Assembly (NCBI RefSeq): GCF_001010355.1
Contig: NZ_JPLA01000030.1
Coordinates: 1-64,000 of the forward strand
Length of the DNA: 64,000 nucleotides
Reading direction: 5' to 3'
Source of the DNA: Dyella japonica DSM 16301
GTDB lineage: Bacteria > Pseudomonadota > Gammaproteobacteria > Xanthomonadales > Rhodanobacteraceae
Shown: piece by piece, positions 15,204 to 25,784 of the stretch
Position numbering within the stretch: the first letter of the stretch is position 1
Layout of the letters: every line of letters begins with the position of its first letter
Made by a program: the position numbers and the translations under genes
Notes under the pieces: generated by a model
Seen by the model: only the letters and a program-made list of their open reading frames with translations
Told to the model about the DNA's origin: nothing
The model's database searches: none

Positions 15204-17321
15204 ATGCCGCCCAGTCGCGTCCATGCCGCCACCATCCTTTCCGATCCCGGCGCCACGCCGGTTTCGGCGTTGCCCGGGGTCGGGCCGGCGCTGGCGGAAA
15301 CGCTGGCGCGGCTGGGCCTGGAGCGCGTGCAGGACCTGTGGTTCCACCTGCCGCTGCGTTACGAAGACCGCACCCACCTCACCTCCATTGCCGATCTGCG
15401 TCCCGGCGAACGCGCACAGGTGGAGGGCGTGGTCGAGGCGGTCGAGCGCGGTTTTCGCTATCGGCCGCAGTTGAAGGTGGCGATCACCGACGGTTCGCAG
15501 CAGACCCTGGTGCTGCGCTTTTTCCATTTCAATCGCAGCCAGTCCGAACAGCTTAAGCCCGGCACGCGCCTGCTCTGTTACGGCGAAGTACGGCAGGCGG
15601 CGCTGGGCCTGGAGATGGTGCACCCGCAGTACCAGCGACTGAGCGGCGACGAGCCTGCGGTCGTCGATGAATTGCTGACGCCGGTCTATCCGACCACCGA
15701 GGGGCTGGGGCAGAAACGACTCGCCGGCGTGATCGCCAAGGCGCTGGCTCTGCTCCCGCAGGACGCGCAGCTGGAGTTGATACCCACCGAGCTCTGCGTC
15801 GCGCACGGCCTGACGTCGCTGCGCGAAGCGCTTCTGTATGTGCATCGCCCGCCGCCGGATGCCCATCTCGGCCAGCTCACCACCGGCCGCCATCCTGCGC
15901 AGCAACGGCTGGCGTTCGAAGAGTTGCTCACCCAACACCTCAGCCTCAAACGCATGCGCGCGGCGGTACGCCGGCGTCATGCGCCGCGACTGCAGGGCAC
16001 CGGCGAGCTGCGCCAGCGACTGCTGGCCAGCCTGCCGTTCGGGCTCACCGGCGCGCAGCAGCGGGTGAGCGGGGAGATTGCCAAGGACATCGCCCAGGCC
16101 AGCCCGATGTTGCGGCTGGTGCAGGGCGACGTCGGCAGCGGCAAGACCATCGTGGCGGCGCTCGCTGCGCTGGCGGCGGTGGAGTCGGGCCAGCAGGTCG
16201 CCCTGATGGCGCCTACGGAATTGCTGGCCGAGCAGCATCTGCAGCACTTCCGCCATTGGCTCACGCCGCTGGGCATCGAAGTGGCCTGGCTCGCCGGCAA
16301 GGTGACCGGCAAGGCGCGCCAGCAGGCTCTGCAGCGCGTGGCATCAGGCGCCCATGTGGTGATCGGCACACATGCCCTGATGCAGGAGGGCGTGTCCTTT
16401 GCGCAGCTCGGTCTGGTCATCGTGGACGAGCAGCATCGCTTCGGCGTGCAGCAGCGCCTGTCCTTGCGTGACAAGGGTGCGGATCACGAGAGCGGCCTGG
16501 TGCCTCATCAGCTGGTGCTGACCGCCACGCCGATACCGCGCACGCTGGCCATGAGCGCATATGCGGATCTCGATGTATCAGCGATCGACGAATTGCCGCC
16601 CGGTCGCACGCCCGTGCAGACCATCGCGATTTCCAATGCGCGCCGCTTCGATGTGATCGAACGCATCCACGCCGCCTGCCTGGAAGGGCGCCAGGCTTAC
16701 TGGGTATGCACGCTGATCGAAGAATCCGAGCAGCTGCGCGCGCAGGCTGCCGAAGTGGCGCACGCGGAGTTGTCCTCGGCGCTGTCCGATTGCCGCATCG
16801 GCCTTATCCACGGGCGCATGAAGCCCAAGGAAAAGCAGGCCGTGATGGATGCCTTCAAGGCAGGCGAGCTTTCAGTGCTGGTCTCCACCACCGTCATCGA
16901 AGTGGGCGTGGACGTGCCCAACGCCAGCCTGATGGTGATCGAAAACAGCGAACGGCTCGGTCTGTCCCAGCTGCATCAGTTGCGCGGGCGCGTCGGGCGA
17001 GGTGCGATCGCTTCCAATTGCGTGCTGCTGTATCAGCCGCCGCTCGGCCAGCTGGCGCGCGAACGCTTGCAGGTGATGCGCGACACCAACGACGGTTTTC
17101 GTATCGCCGAGAAGGACCTCGAACTGCGCGGCCCCGGCGAAGTGCTTGGCACGCGGCAGACCGGTCAGCTGAGTTTCCGCATCGCCGATCTCGCAAGGGA
17201 CGCGCATCTGCTGCCCGCCGTGCAGGAAGTTGGCGCAGTGTTGTTGGCCCATCATCCGCAGCAGGCCGAAGGGCTGATCGCGCGCTGGATCGGCGCCGCT
17301 GCACGCTACGCCCACGCCTAG
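15204..17321 (+). CDS. recG: ATP-dependent DNA helicase RecG
   Basis: A 705-residue branch-migration helicase that regresses stalled forks and processes R-loops and Holliday junctions. The N-terminal wedge (OB-fold) domain covers about residues 60-160. Helicase motif I is GDVGSGKT (about 310), motif Ia MAPTELLAEQH, and motif II DEQHRFG (about 410), the DEQH box specific to RecG. Motif III is TATPIPRTLAM, and the C-terminal half has STTVIEVGVDVPNA and QLRGRVGRG. Length matches the family. The first Met (MPPSRVHAA) was used; the core begins soon after. Confidence 0.95.
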   Translation: MPPSRVHAATILSDPGATPVSALPGVGPALAETLARLGLERVQDLWFHLPLRYEDRTHLTSIADLRPGERAQVEGVVEAVERGFRYRPQLKVAITDGSQQTLVLRFFHFNRSQSEQLKPGTRLLCYGEVRQAALGLEMVHPQYQRLSGDEPAVVDELLTPVYPTTEGLGQKRLAGVIAKALALLPQDAQLELIPTELCVAHGLTSLREALLYVHRPPPDAHLGQLTTGRHPAQQRLAFEELLTQHLSLKRMRAAVRRRHAPRLQGTGELRQRLLASLPFGLTGAQQRVSGEIAKDIAQASPMLRLVQGDVGSGKTIVAALAALAAVESGQQVALMAPTELLAEQHLQHFRHWLTPLGIEVAWLAGKVTGKARQQALQRVASGAHVVIGTHALMQEGVSFAQLGLVIVDEQHRFGVQQRLSLRDKGADHESGLVPHQLVLTATPIPRTLAMSAYADLDVSAIDELPPGRTPVQTIAISNARRFDVIERIHAACLEGRQAYWVCTLIEESEQLRAQAAEVAHAELSSALSDCRIGLIHGRMKPKEKQAVMDAFKAGELSVLVSTTVIEVGVDVPNASLMVIENSERLGLSQLHQLRGRVGRGAIASNCVLLYQPPLGQLARERLQVMRDTNDGFRIAEKDLELRGPGEVLGTRQTGQLSFRIADLARDAHLLPAVQEVGAVLLAHHPQQAEGLIARWIGAAARYAHA

Positions 17322-17331
17322 CCAGGAACCC

Positions 17332-17409
17332 TGTGGGAGCGCACCCTGTGCGCGACAGCCTTTCGCGGCCACCTCGCAGGGCGCGTCGCGCACAGGGTGC
17401 GCTCCCACA
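17332..17409. repeat. REP doublet (REPIN-like), copy 3
   Basis: Two inverted REP-like arms directly after the recG stop. The left starts TGTGGGAGCGCACCCTGTGC, and the right ends with the exact reverse complement of that arm. The heads face outwards. The central spacer is about 25 bases. Confidence 0.85.
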
Positions 17410-17490
17410 ATGATTTGCGATCCGGTTCAGGCTTGCACCAGCCCGCAGAACGCCTAAGCTAATCGGTTCGCTCCCCAACGCGAGTTCCCC

Positions 17491-18417
17491 ATGACCCAGC
17501 TGCAACTGTTGATCGACACCGACCCGGGCGTAGACGATGCGCTCGCCATCCTGATGGCGCACGCGCATGCCGACGTGCTCGGCCTGACGATTGCGGCCGG
17601 CAATGTCGGTCTCGCCCATACGGTGCGCAATGCGCGCACGCTGGTCGATCTGGTGGGCACGTCCACGCCGGTTTTCCCGGGTTGCCCGACGCCGCTGGTG
17701 CGCATGCCCGAAGAGGATGCCGTGCATGTGCATGGCAGCGACGGCCTGGGTGATGTCGGTTTTCCCGAACCGCGCACCGTGGCCGCCGATGAGCACGCCG
17801 TGCACGCACTGATCCGCCTCACCCGCGAGCATCCTGGGCTGACCCTGGTGGCCCTGGGGCCGCTGACCAATCTCGCCCTGGCCGTACGGCTCGATCTCAC
17901 GCTGCCGCAGCGGGTGAGGCGCCTGGTGATCATGGGCGGTGCGGTTACCGGCCTGGGCAATACAGGCAAGATTCCCGCCGAATTCAATATCGGTTTCGAT
18001 CCCGAGGCGGCGCACGTCGTGTTCGAGGCCTTCCCGATGTTCGATCTGGTCGACTGGGAAGTGGTGCTGCGCCACGCCTTCGATGACGAGGAATTCAATC
18101 GCTGGATCGCCGCCGGCGATCAGCGCGCCAGCTTCTTTGAGCAGGTGTTCGGTACGGCACGCGCGTTCAATGCCAAGCGCGGCCGTCGGGGCGTGATCGC
18201 GGCGGATGCACTGGCGATGGCGGTGGCGATCGATCCGGCCATGGTGACGCGCGCGGAAGAACGCCACGTCGCGGTGGAAATGGATGGCCGCCTGACCCGC
18301 GGCGCCACCGTGGTGGACTGGACCGCCAGGCTGGGCCGACCGGCCAATGCGCGCATCGTGATGGAGGTCGATCAGGCCCGTTTCGGCGCCATGGTGCGGC
18401 GGGCGCTGGGCGCCTGA
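17491..18417 (+). CDS. Nucleoside hydrolase (inosine-uridine preferring family)
   Basis: A 308-residue hydrolase that splits the N-glycosidic bond of ribonucleosides to give ribose and a base. The calcium-binding motif DxDxxxDD is at the N-terminus (Asp9, Asp11, Asp15, Asp16 in LLIDTDPGVDDAL). The family pattern LVALGPLTNLALAVR and the RLVIMGGA segment follow, and the C-terminal metal Asp lies in ADALAMAVAID. The cytoplasmic location is inferred from the lack of a signal peptide. Whether it prefers purine or pyrimidine nucleosides cannot be decided here. Confidence 0.9.
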   Translation: MTQLQLLIDTDPGVDDALAILMAHAHADVLGLTIAAGNVGLAHTVRNARTLVDLVGTSTPVFPGCPTPLVRMPEEDAVHVHGSDGLGDVGFPEPRTVAADEHAVHALIRLTREHPGLTLVALGPLTNLALAVRLDLTLPQRVRRLVIMGGAVTGLGNTGKIPAEFNIGFDPEAAHVVFEAFPMFDLVDWEVVLRHAFDDEEFNRWIAAGDQRASFFEQVFGTARAFNAKRGRRGVIAADALAMAVAIDPAMVTRAEERHVAVEMDGRLTRGATVVDWTARLGRPANARIVMEVDQARFGAMVRRALGA

Positions 18418-18460
18418 ACGGCTATAATCAGGGCTGTACCGGTCCAAGTCACTGAGCGAC

Positions 18461-18490
18461 TTGCCAATGGGGGCGGCCCATGGTTAAAAT
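18461..18490 (+). promoter_or_regulatory. Candidate sigma-70 promoter of rpmE2
   Basis: TTGCCA (18461-18466) and TAAAAT (18485-18490) are separated by 18 bp and lie 34 bp before the rpmE2 ATG. A lone TATAAT at 18423-18428 has no good -35 partner. No Zur-type operator was recognised. Confidence 0.5.
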
Positions 18491-18523
18491 GCCGCTCTTT
18501 TCACCCACCGCTTTGAGTCAGTC

Positions 18524-18769
18524 ATGAAGCCCGATATCCATCCCAACTATCGCCAGGTGGTGTTCCAGGACCTGTCGTCCGACTTCGCGTTCCTGACGCG
18601 CTCGACGATTTCTTCCAAGGACACCGTCAAGTGGGAAGACGGCAACGAGTACCCGCTGGTCAAGGTGGATATCTCGAGCCATTCCCATCCGTTCTACACC
18701 GGCAAGCAGAAGTCGCTGGACACCGGCGGCCGCGTCGACAAGTTCCGTCGTCGCTACGCGCAGAAGTAA
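18524..18769 (+). CDS. rpmE2: 50S ribosomal protein L31, type B
   Basis: An 81-residue L31 of the type B (zinc-free) class. It has the family pattern [29 protein letters not shown] and [10 protein letters not shown], but no Cys at all, so the CxxC zinc site of type A L31 is absent. In species with both forms, the type B gene is induced when zinc is scarce. In Xanthomonadales it is commonly the standard form. A terminator follows about 55 bp downstream, so the gene is probably transcribed alone. Confidence 0.95.
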   Translation: MKPDIHPNYRQVVFQDLSSDFAFLTRSTISSKDTVKWEDGNEYPLVKVDISSHSHPFYTGKQKSLDTGGRVDKFRRRYAQK

Positions 18770-18824
18770 TCGCGCGAAGCCATCTGCTGTCACGCTGCGG
18801 CCACGCAGCGTACGCATGAAAAAG

Positions 18825-18862
18825 TGCACGGGGCGAGCTGATGCTCGCCCCGTGTGTTTTTG
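18825..18862 (+). terminator. Rho-independent terminator after rpmE2
   Basis: A 12-bp perfect stem, CACGGGGCGAGC pairing with GCTCGCCCCGTG, has a TGAT loop and is followed by TGTTTTTG. It lies between rpmE2 and gltA. Confidence 0.9.
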
Positions 18863-19024
18863 CGTCTGCCATCCGACCATCCGCTAGGGCATGTTGGCGG
18901 GTCGATATGCGATAATCGGCGGCGAGGTGTCGCAGCCTTCCCCCCAATGCGACATCAACCCTACCTCGCCGGCCATCGCCTCGCGCGACACGTCGGCGAC
19001 GACATTTCGTGAAGGAGGTTTTCC

Positions 19025-20320
19025 GTGTCCGATTCCAAGATCGTCAAGTTGGTGGATGAGTCGACCAACCGCAGCAGTGAACTGCCCCTGCTCAGCGGCA
19101 CGCTAGGTCCCGCATGCATCGACATCGGAACGCTGTACAAGGACACGGGACATTTCACCTACGACCCGGGTTACGGCAGCACCGCCAGCACCAAGAGCGC
19201 CATCACCTATATCGACGGCGACGAAGGCGTGCTGCTGTATCGCGGCTACCCCATCGAGCAGCTGGCCGAGAAGTCGAATTTCCTCGAGACCTCCTACCTG
19301 CTGCTCAATGGCGAGCTGCCGACCAAGGACCAGTTCTCCAAGTTCGAGCACGACATCACGCATCACACGATGATGCATGAGTCGCTGAAGGACTTCTTCA
19401 AGGGCTTCCACCACGACGCGCATCCGATGGCCATGCTGGCCGCTTCGGTGGCGTCGCTGTCGGCCTTCTACCACGACGATATCGACGTCGATAACGCCGA
19501 CGACCGCAAGCTGGCCGCGATCCGCCTGATCGCCAAGATGCCGACGATTGCCGCCGCCTGCTACCGCTATTCGATCGGCTGGCCGTTCCGCTATCCGCGC
19601 AACAACCTCGAGTACGTCGACCGCTTCCTGCACATGATGTTCGAAGTGCCGAGCGAGCCGCTGGAGATGAGCCCGGTCGCCGCCAAGGCGCTGGACCTGT
19701 TGTTCATCCTGCACGCCGACCACGAGCAGAACGCCTCCACCTCGACGGTGCGCCTGGTCGGTTCGACCGGTGCCAACCCGTACGCCTCCATCGCAGCCGG
19801 CATCACCGCGCTGTGGGGTCCGGCCCATGGTGGCGCGAACGAAGCCGTGCTCAAGATGCTCGAAGAGATCGGCACCGCCGACAAGGTCGAGACGGCCGTC
19901 AAGCGCGCCAAGGACAAGAACGACAACTTCCGCCTGATGGGCTTCGGCCACCGCGTGTACAAGAACTTCGATCCGCGCGCGAAGATCATCCGCGAGATGT
20001 GCCACAAGGTGCTCAACGAGCTGGGCGTCAATGACCCGCTGCTCGACGTGGCCATGAAGCTGGAAGAGGCCGCGCTGAAGGACGACTACTTCGTCGAGCG
20101 CAAGCTCTACCCGAACGTCGACTTCTACTCGGGCATCATCTACAAGGCCCTGGGTATCCCGACCGAAATGTTCACGGTGATGTTCGCCATCGCGCGTACC
20201 TCGGGCTGGATCTCGCACTGGATCGAGCAGCATGAAACGCCGGGATCGCGTATCGGCCGTCCGCGCCAGATCTATACGGGTGCTGACGTGCGCAACTATG
20301 TGGCCAGCGACAAGCGTTGA
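19025..20320 (+). CDS. gltA: Citrate synthase
   Basis: A 431-residue type II citrate synthase, which condenses oxaloacetate and acetyl-CoA at the entry of the TCA cycle. Active-site regions are present: the [10 protein letters not shown] His motif (about residue 238-247), [12 protein letters not shown] (about 310-321) and the C-terminal Asp in [10 protein letters not shown]. The N-terminal beta-sheet domain seen in hexameric, NADH-sensitive enzymes is present. The start is GTG with a strong GGAGG ribosome-binding site eight bases upstream, and no better ATG exists. A terminator lies just after the stop. Confidence 0.96.
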   Translation: MSDSKIVKLVDESTNRSSELPLLSGTLGPACIDIGTLYKDTGHFTYDPGYGSTASTKSAITYIDGDEGVLLYRGYPIEQLAEKSNFLETSYLLLNGELPTKDQFSKFEHDITHHTMMHESLKDFFKGFHHDAHPMAMLAASVASLSAFYHDDIDVDNADDRKLAAIRLIAKMPTIAAACYRYSIGWPFRYPRNNLEYVDRFLHMMFEVPSEPLEMSPVAAKALDLLFILHADHEQNASTSTVRLVGSTGANPYASIAAGITALWGPAHGGANEAVLKMLEEIGTADKVETAVKRAKDKNDNFRLMGFGHRVYKNFDPRAKIIREMCHKVLNELGVNDPLLDVAMKLEEAALKDDYFVERKLYPNVDFYSGIIYKALGIPTEMFTVMFAIARTSGWISHWIEQHETPGSRIGRPRQIYTGADVRNYVASDKR

Positions 20321-20339
20321 TACGCTGGTTCATTGACTA

Positions 20340-20374
20340 GAAAAAAAGCCCCGGTTTTCCGGGGCTTTTTTTGT
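20340..20374 (+). terminator. Rho-independent terminator after gltA
   Basis: The stem AAAAAGCCCCGG pairs with CCGGGGCTTTTT across a short T-rich loop. The long A-run before and T-run after make it bidirectional in form. Confidence 0.92.
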
Positions 20375-20391
20375 GGGTGTCGGCAAGGTTG

Positions 20392-20459
20392 TGTCGCGCA
20401 CAGGGTGCGCTCCCACAATGGTCGCGGCACATCTGTGGGAGCGCACCCTGTGCGCGACA
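20392..20459. repeat. REP doublet, copy 4, heads facing inward
   Basis: A perfect 26-bp inverted repeat. The left arm begins TGTCGCGCACAGGG and ends CTCCCACA (20392-20417). The right arm is its exact reverse complement at 20434-20459. Unlike the other four copies, the GTGG heads point towards each other with only 16 bases between them. It lies between the gltA terminator and the end of the convergent 224-residue gene. Confidence 0.85.
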
Positions 20460-20465
20460 GACCTG

Positions 20466-21140
20466 TCAACGAAGCGCTGACGACAACATCCGTTCAAACT
20501 CGTCGTCGTTATCCGCCGTAGCCAGCAACTCCTCGACGGCCGTGATCGACGCACGCCGCATCGGCTTCTCATCGATGCGATCCAGCGGTGCCTGCTTCAG
20601 CGCGTCGCGTGGCAATACGGTGATGTCGAAGGGCAGTCCGTCCGCGGCAAACAGCAGCACGGGATATTCCTCCTGCTCGTCGCGGGTCGTGCGCAGGCGG
20701 CGCGTCTGCTGGGTGAGCGGGACGCCGCGTTCCTGCATGAAGAGCACAACGCTTTCGGCGGTGTCGCTGAAGACATGCAGGCAGACGGCCGAGTGGGCAT
20801 CCGCGGTGCCTTCGAGTACGGCGCCGACCAGTCGTGGATCGAAGCGGTCCAGGAAGCGCATGGCTTCAACGGCGGCCTCGCGCCGCTCCTGCAGCAGCTG
20901 GGGCTGGGATTCGGCGTGGAAGATGCGCTGGTGTTCCCGCAGTGCGTCTTCGATCTCGTTGTTGCGCGGCAAGGCCTGCGCGTCGAGGATGCCCAGCCGC
21001 TCGGCGGCCTTGACCTTGGCGTGATGGAAGTCGCGGATGCCGTGCTCGCTCATCAGTCGCGCCGCCTCCTGGGCGACGCGAAGACGATTGCGCTGCAGGC
21101 GATCCTGCGCGTGGATGCGGTGATGCTGACCTCGTGCCAT
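20466..21140 (-). CDS. Conserved hypothetical protein, 224 residues
   Basis: I do not recognise a characterised family. The protein is soluble, with no signal peptide or membrane segment. The basic N-terminal third (about residues 1-60) is His/Arg-rich and includes AQEAARLMSEHGIRDFHHAKVKAAERLGI, which looks like a helical nucleic-acid-binding or nucleotidyltransferase-associated region. The middle has a charged helix, and the C-terminus is acidic (ATADNDDEFERML). Codon use fits the window and antisense reading frames are worse, so it is a real gene. It stands alone between REP copy 4 and mrcA, transcribed in the same direction as mrcA and 85 bp after it. Confidence 0.7.
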   Translation of the reverse strand: MARGQHHRIHAQDRLQRNRLRVAQEAARLMSEHGIRDFHHAKVKAAERLGILDAQALPRNNEIEDALREHQRIFHAESQPQLLQERREAAVEAMRFLDRFDPRLVGAVLEGTADAHSAVCLHVFSDTAESVVLFMQERGVPLTQQTRRLRTTRDEQEEYPVLLFAADGLPFDITVLPRDALKQAPLDRIDEKPMRRASITAVEELLATADNDDEFERMLSSALR

Positions 21141-21225
21141 GCCTCATTCCCCCGGCAATCTGGCGCCCGTCGTTGCGGGCGACAGCGGCAGCACGGTTAG
21201 GTGACGGAACCGGCGCTGCCGACGA

Positions 21226-23754
21226 TTAGAAGATGTCGTAGGCGTGCTGCTGATCCTGGTCCTCCTGCTGCTGGTTGGCCTGGTTACGCAGTCGATCAAC
21301 GTCTTCGACCTTGAAGATCTCCGACATGATGTTCGGGTCGTCCGCGCCGGCGGGCAGGCCGCTCTGGCGGTCTATCTGTACCGTAGTGATACCCGGCGGC
21401 AACGGCAAGATGGAGGGCGGCTGGTCCTTCAGCACCGCGCCGGTATAGCTCATCCAGATCGGCAGGGCGGCCTTGGCGCCGAACTCGCCCTTGCCGAGCG
21501 AGCCGAAGTCGTCAAAACCGACCCACACCGACGTGACCAGGTCGCCGTTGAAGCCGACAAACCAGGCATCGCGATGGTCGTTGGTCGAGCCGGTCTTGCC
21601 GGCCAGGTCGGTGCGGCCGAGCGCGGCGGCGGCGGCGCCGGTGCCGCGCTTGACCACATCCTGCATCAGCGAGGTGACCAAGTAGTCGTTGCGCACCTCG
21701 ATCACCTGCGGCGCCAGCACCGGCGGATGGGTGCCGTCGCCATGGGCATCGGCCGGGAGCACGGCATCGCCGACGCCGGCCACGCTGCCGGAGGTCGTCG
21801 GGACGGTGGCGGCAGCCGCCACCGAATTCCCAGGCGCGGCGCCCGTATTGGCCGGCGGCGGACCGGGCGGGCGGGTATCCAGCAGGCGCTCGGCGCAAGT
21901 ACGGCAGGCGCGGGCGGGATTGGCCTGGTAGACCGGCTTGCCGTCGCGGTCATCGATCTGGCTGATGAAGTACGGGGTGACCAGGTAGCCGCCATTGGCA
22001 AACACGGCATAGCCGCGGGCCATGCTCATCGGCGACACCGAGGCGGTGCCCAGCGCCATCGACAGGTTGCTGGGCAGCGAATCGAGGGCGAAGCCGAAGC
22101 GGGTGGCGTAATCCCGGGCAAAGCGCACGCCGATGGCGTCGAGCAGTCGCACCGACACCAGGTTCTTGGACTGCACCAGGGCCTCGCGCAGGCGGATCGG
22201 GCCATCGAACTTGTCATCGTCGTTGGACGGCGTCCACAGGCCGCCGGGGCGTGACGGGTCGGGCAGGGCGAGCGGCGCATCGTTGACGATGGAGGCGGGC
22301 GTAAAGCCGCGCTCGAACGCCGCCGAGTAGATGAAGGGCTTGAAGCTCGAACCCGGCTGACGCGCGGCCATCACCGCGCGGTTGAACTTGCTGCGCAGGA
22401 AGTTGAAGCCGCCCACCAGGGCCTGCAGCGAGCCGTCCTCGGGATTGAGGGAGACCAGCGCACCCTGGGCGGCCGGGATCTGGGTCAACAGCCACTGGCC
22501 CTTGTCGTCGCGCGAGACGCGGATGATGTCGCCGCGCTTGAGCACGGTGGCGACGCTCTTGGGCGTGGCGCCCACGCGGGTGTCGTCAATGCGCGGACGG
22601 GCCCAGCTCATCGCCTCCAGGTTCAGTTTCACCTCGTCGCGGCTGACCAGATAGACGCTGGCCTCGGTGGCCGATACCTGGGTGACGATGCCCGGCTGCA
22701 TGCCGGAAATGTCGGTATAGCCGGCCAGGGCGCGCTCCAGTTCGTCCGTGCCGGCGTCGGCCGCCAGCTCCTGGTGGGCCTCGGGGCCGCGCCAGCCGTG
22801 GCGGTGGTCGTACTCGACCAGGCCCGAGCGCATCGCGTCCACCGCGGCCTGCTGGCGCTTGCTGTCGACCGTGGTCTTGACCACATAGCCTTCGGTGAGG
22901 GCGTCGTTGCCCAGGCGGTCGAGCACCTGCAGGCGCACCATTTCGGCCAGGTACGGCGCATCCACCTCGATCGCCGGCTCATGCGGCGAGGCGTTGATCG
23001 GCTCGGCGATGGACTGCTCGTACTCGGCCTTGGAGATGAAGCGGTTCTCCAGCATCTGGCCCAGCACCCAGTTGCGGCGCGCCATCATGCGCTTGGGGCT
23101 GTTGAGCGGGTTCACCAGCGAGGGCAGCTGGAAAGTCGAGGCCAGGGTGGCGCATTCGGCCACGGTGAGCTGGTCCAGGGTCTTGCCGTAGTAATAGGAG
23201 GCTGCCGCGGCCACGCCGTAGGAGCGGTGGCCCAGGAACATCTTGTTGAGATAGAGCTCCAGGATCTGGTCCTTGGTCAGCTCGCTCTCCATGCGCAGGG
23301 CGATGAAGATCTCGGTCAGCTTGCGCGAATAGAGCTTTTCCGGGCTCAGGAAGAAGTTGCGCGCCACCTGCTGGGTGATGGTGGAGCCGCCCGAGCCCTT
23401 GTCGCCGCCCGAGGCCACCACATGCCAGCTGGCGCGGGCGATGCCGTGCCAGTCCACGCCCGGGTGCTGGTAGAAGCTGGCGTCCTCGGCGGCCAGTACG
23501 GCGTGCTTGAGCCGGTCGGGGACCTGGTCGATCGCCACGGGGATGCGGCGGGTCTCGCCGAAGCTCGCAATCAGCTTGCCATCTGCCGAAAGCACCCTAA
23601 GCGGCACCTGCATGTGGTAGTCCTTAAGGACCGCCACGGAGGGGAGCCGGGGGGAAATAAGCCAGTAGGCCACGCCGACCGCCGCGACACCCAGCAGCAA
23701 ACCTGTAAAAGCCAGGACGAGGATCCAGCGCAGCAACCGCTTAAGAATTTGCAT
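21226..23754 (-). CDS. mrcA: Penicillin-binding protein 1A (bifunctional transglycosylase/transpeptidase)
   Basis: An 842-residue class A PBP that polymerises and cross-links peptidoglycan. A cytoplasmic stub and one membrane helix (about 9-30) precede the glycosyltransferase domain, with EDASFYQHPGVD, GGSTITQQVARN and the KxxEI helix region. An ODD/OB-like insert follows. The transpeptidase has SxxK (PGSSFKPF), SxN (SKNL) and KTGS (GKTGSTND). A Pro/Ala-rich stretch of about 50 residues sits between the CRTCAERL segment and the APQVIEVRNDYLVTSLM motif and looks like an extra loop. The tail is Gln-rich. It is divergent from pilMNOPQ, an arrangement widely kept in gammaproteobacteria. Confidence 0.95.
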   Translation of the reverse strand: MQILKRLLRWILVLAFTGLLLGVAAVGVAYWLISPRLPSVAVLKDYHMQVPLRVLSADGKLIASFGETRRIPVAIDQVPDRLKHAVLAAEDASFYQHPGVDWHGIARASWHVVASGGDKGSGGSTITQQVARNFFLSPEKLYSRKLTEIFIALRMESELTKDQILELYLNKMFLGHRSYGVAAAASYYYGKTLDQLTVAECATLASTFQLPSLVNPLNSPKRMMARRNWVLGQMLENRFISKAEYEQSIAEPINASPHEPAIEVDAPYLAEMVRLQVLDRLGNDALTEGYVVKTTVDSKRQQAAVDAMRSGLVEYDHRHGWRGPEAHQELAADAGTDELERALAGYTDISGMQPGIVTQVSATEASVYLVSRDEVKLNLEAMSWARPRIDDTRVGATPKSVATVLKRGDIIRVSRDDKGQWLLTQIPAAQGALVSLNPEDGSLQALVGGFNFLRSKFNRAVMAARQPGSSFKPFIYSAAFERGFTPASIVNDAPLALPDPSRPGGLWTPSNDDDKFDGPIRLREALVQSKNLVSVRLLDAIGVRFARDYATRFGFALDSLPSNLSMALGTASVSPMSMARGYAVFANGGYLVTPYFISQIDDRDGKPVYQANPARACRTCAERLLDTRPPGPPPANTGAAPGNSVAAAATVPTTSGSVAGVGDAVLPADAHGDGTHPPVLAPQVIEVRNDYLVTSLMQDVVKRGTGAAAAALGRTDLAGKTGSTNDHRDAWFVGFNGDLVTSVWVGFDDFGSLGKGEFGAKAALPIWMSYTGAVLKDQPPSILPLPPGITTVQIDRQSGLPAGADDPNIMSEIFKVEDVDRLRNQANQQQEDQDQQHAYDIF

Positions 23755-23823
23755 GATTTGGGTGTTTGCGAGACGTGAGTCAAAACAAGTCAGAGTATAG
23801 ATGTAGCAGTATCCACGGCATGA

Positions 23824-25061
<1,238 letters not shown>

Positions 25062-25062
<1 letters not shown>

Positions 25063-25784
25063 TGGCACACATCAACCTACTTCCGTGGCGCACCGAGCGC
25101 CGCAAGCAGCGCGAGCGCGAGTTCTTCATGCAGCTGGGCGCGGCTGCCGTGGCAGGCGTGCTCGCCGTGCTGGTGTGGTACGGCTGGATGGACGGTCGCA
25201 TCAGCAGCCAGAACGACCGCAATACCTATCTGCAGGGCGAGATCAAGCAGCTCGACGAGCGCATCACCAAGATCAAGGACCTTGAAAAAGTCCGCGAGAG
25301 CCTGCTCGCCCGCAAGCAGATCATCGAGCAGCTGCAGGCCAACCGTTCGCAGATGGTCCATCTGTTCGACGAACTGGTGAAGACCATCCCGGCCAGCGCC
25401 CGCCTCAACGGCCTCAAGCAGACCGGCGATTCGATGACGCTGGACGGTGTGGCGCAGTCGAACGCCAGCGTGGCCGAGTACATGCGCAACATTGAGTCCT
25501 CGCAGTGGATGGGCCATGCCGATCTGCGCAAGACCGAGAACACGCATGGCGACAGCCGTCTGCCCTACGCATTTGGATTGGATGTGGCATTGAGCCGGCC
25601 CAAGAGCGACGACAACGGCGATGGTGCCAGCGACGGCCACGCACCGGCCTCAGCCAGTTCCACCGCTCAGCCGGCCGCAGCCCATGACGTGCAGCCTGCC
25701 AAGGCCGCGACGGTGGCAGCACCGGCCACGCCGGCCGCCGCCCCCGCAGCCGCCACGCCTGCAGCCAATGGAGGAGCCAAGTAA
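25062..25784 (+). CDS. pilN: Type IV pilus assembly protein PilN
   Basis: A 240-residue bitopic inner-membrane protein. The N-terminal cytoplasmic INLLPWR motif (residues 4-10) is the PilM-binding peptide. One membrane helix follows (about 22-42), then a coiled coil and a ferredoxin-like periplasmic domain that pairs with PilO. The last 55 residues are almost all Ala, Pro, Ser and Thr, longer than in most relatives and probably disordered. It overlaps pilM and pilO by one base each, so stoichiometry is set by coupled translation. Confidence 0.93.

Noticed and set aside
20392-20459. Possible terminator
   Set aside because: The 26-bp inverted repeat has no T-run, and its sequence matches the REP family. 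The real gltA terminator lies just upstream at 20340-20374.
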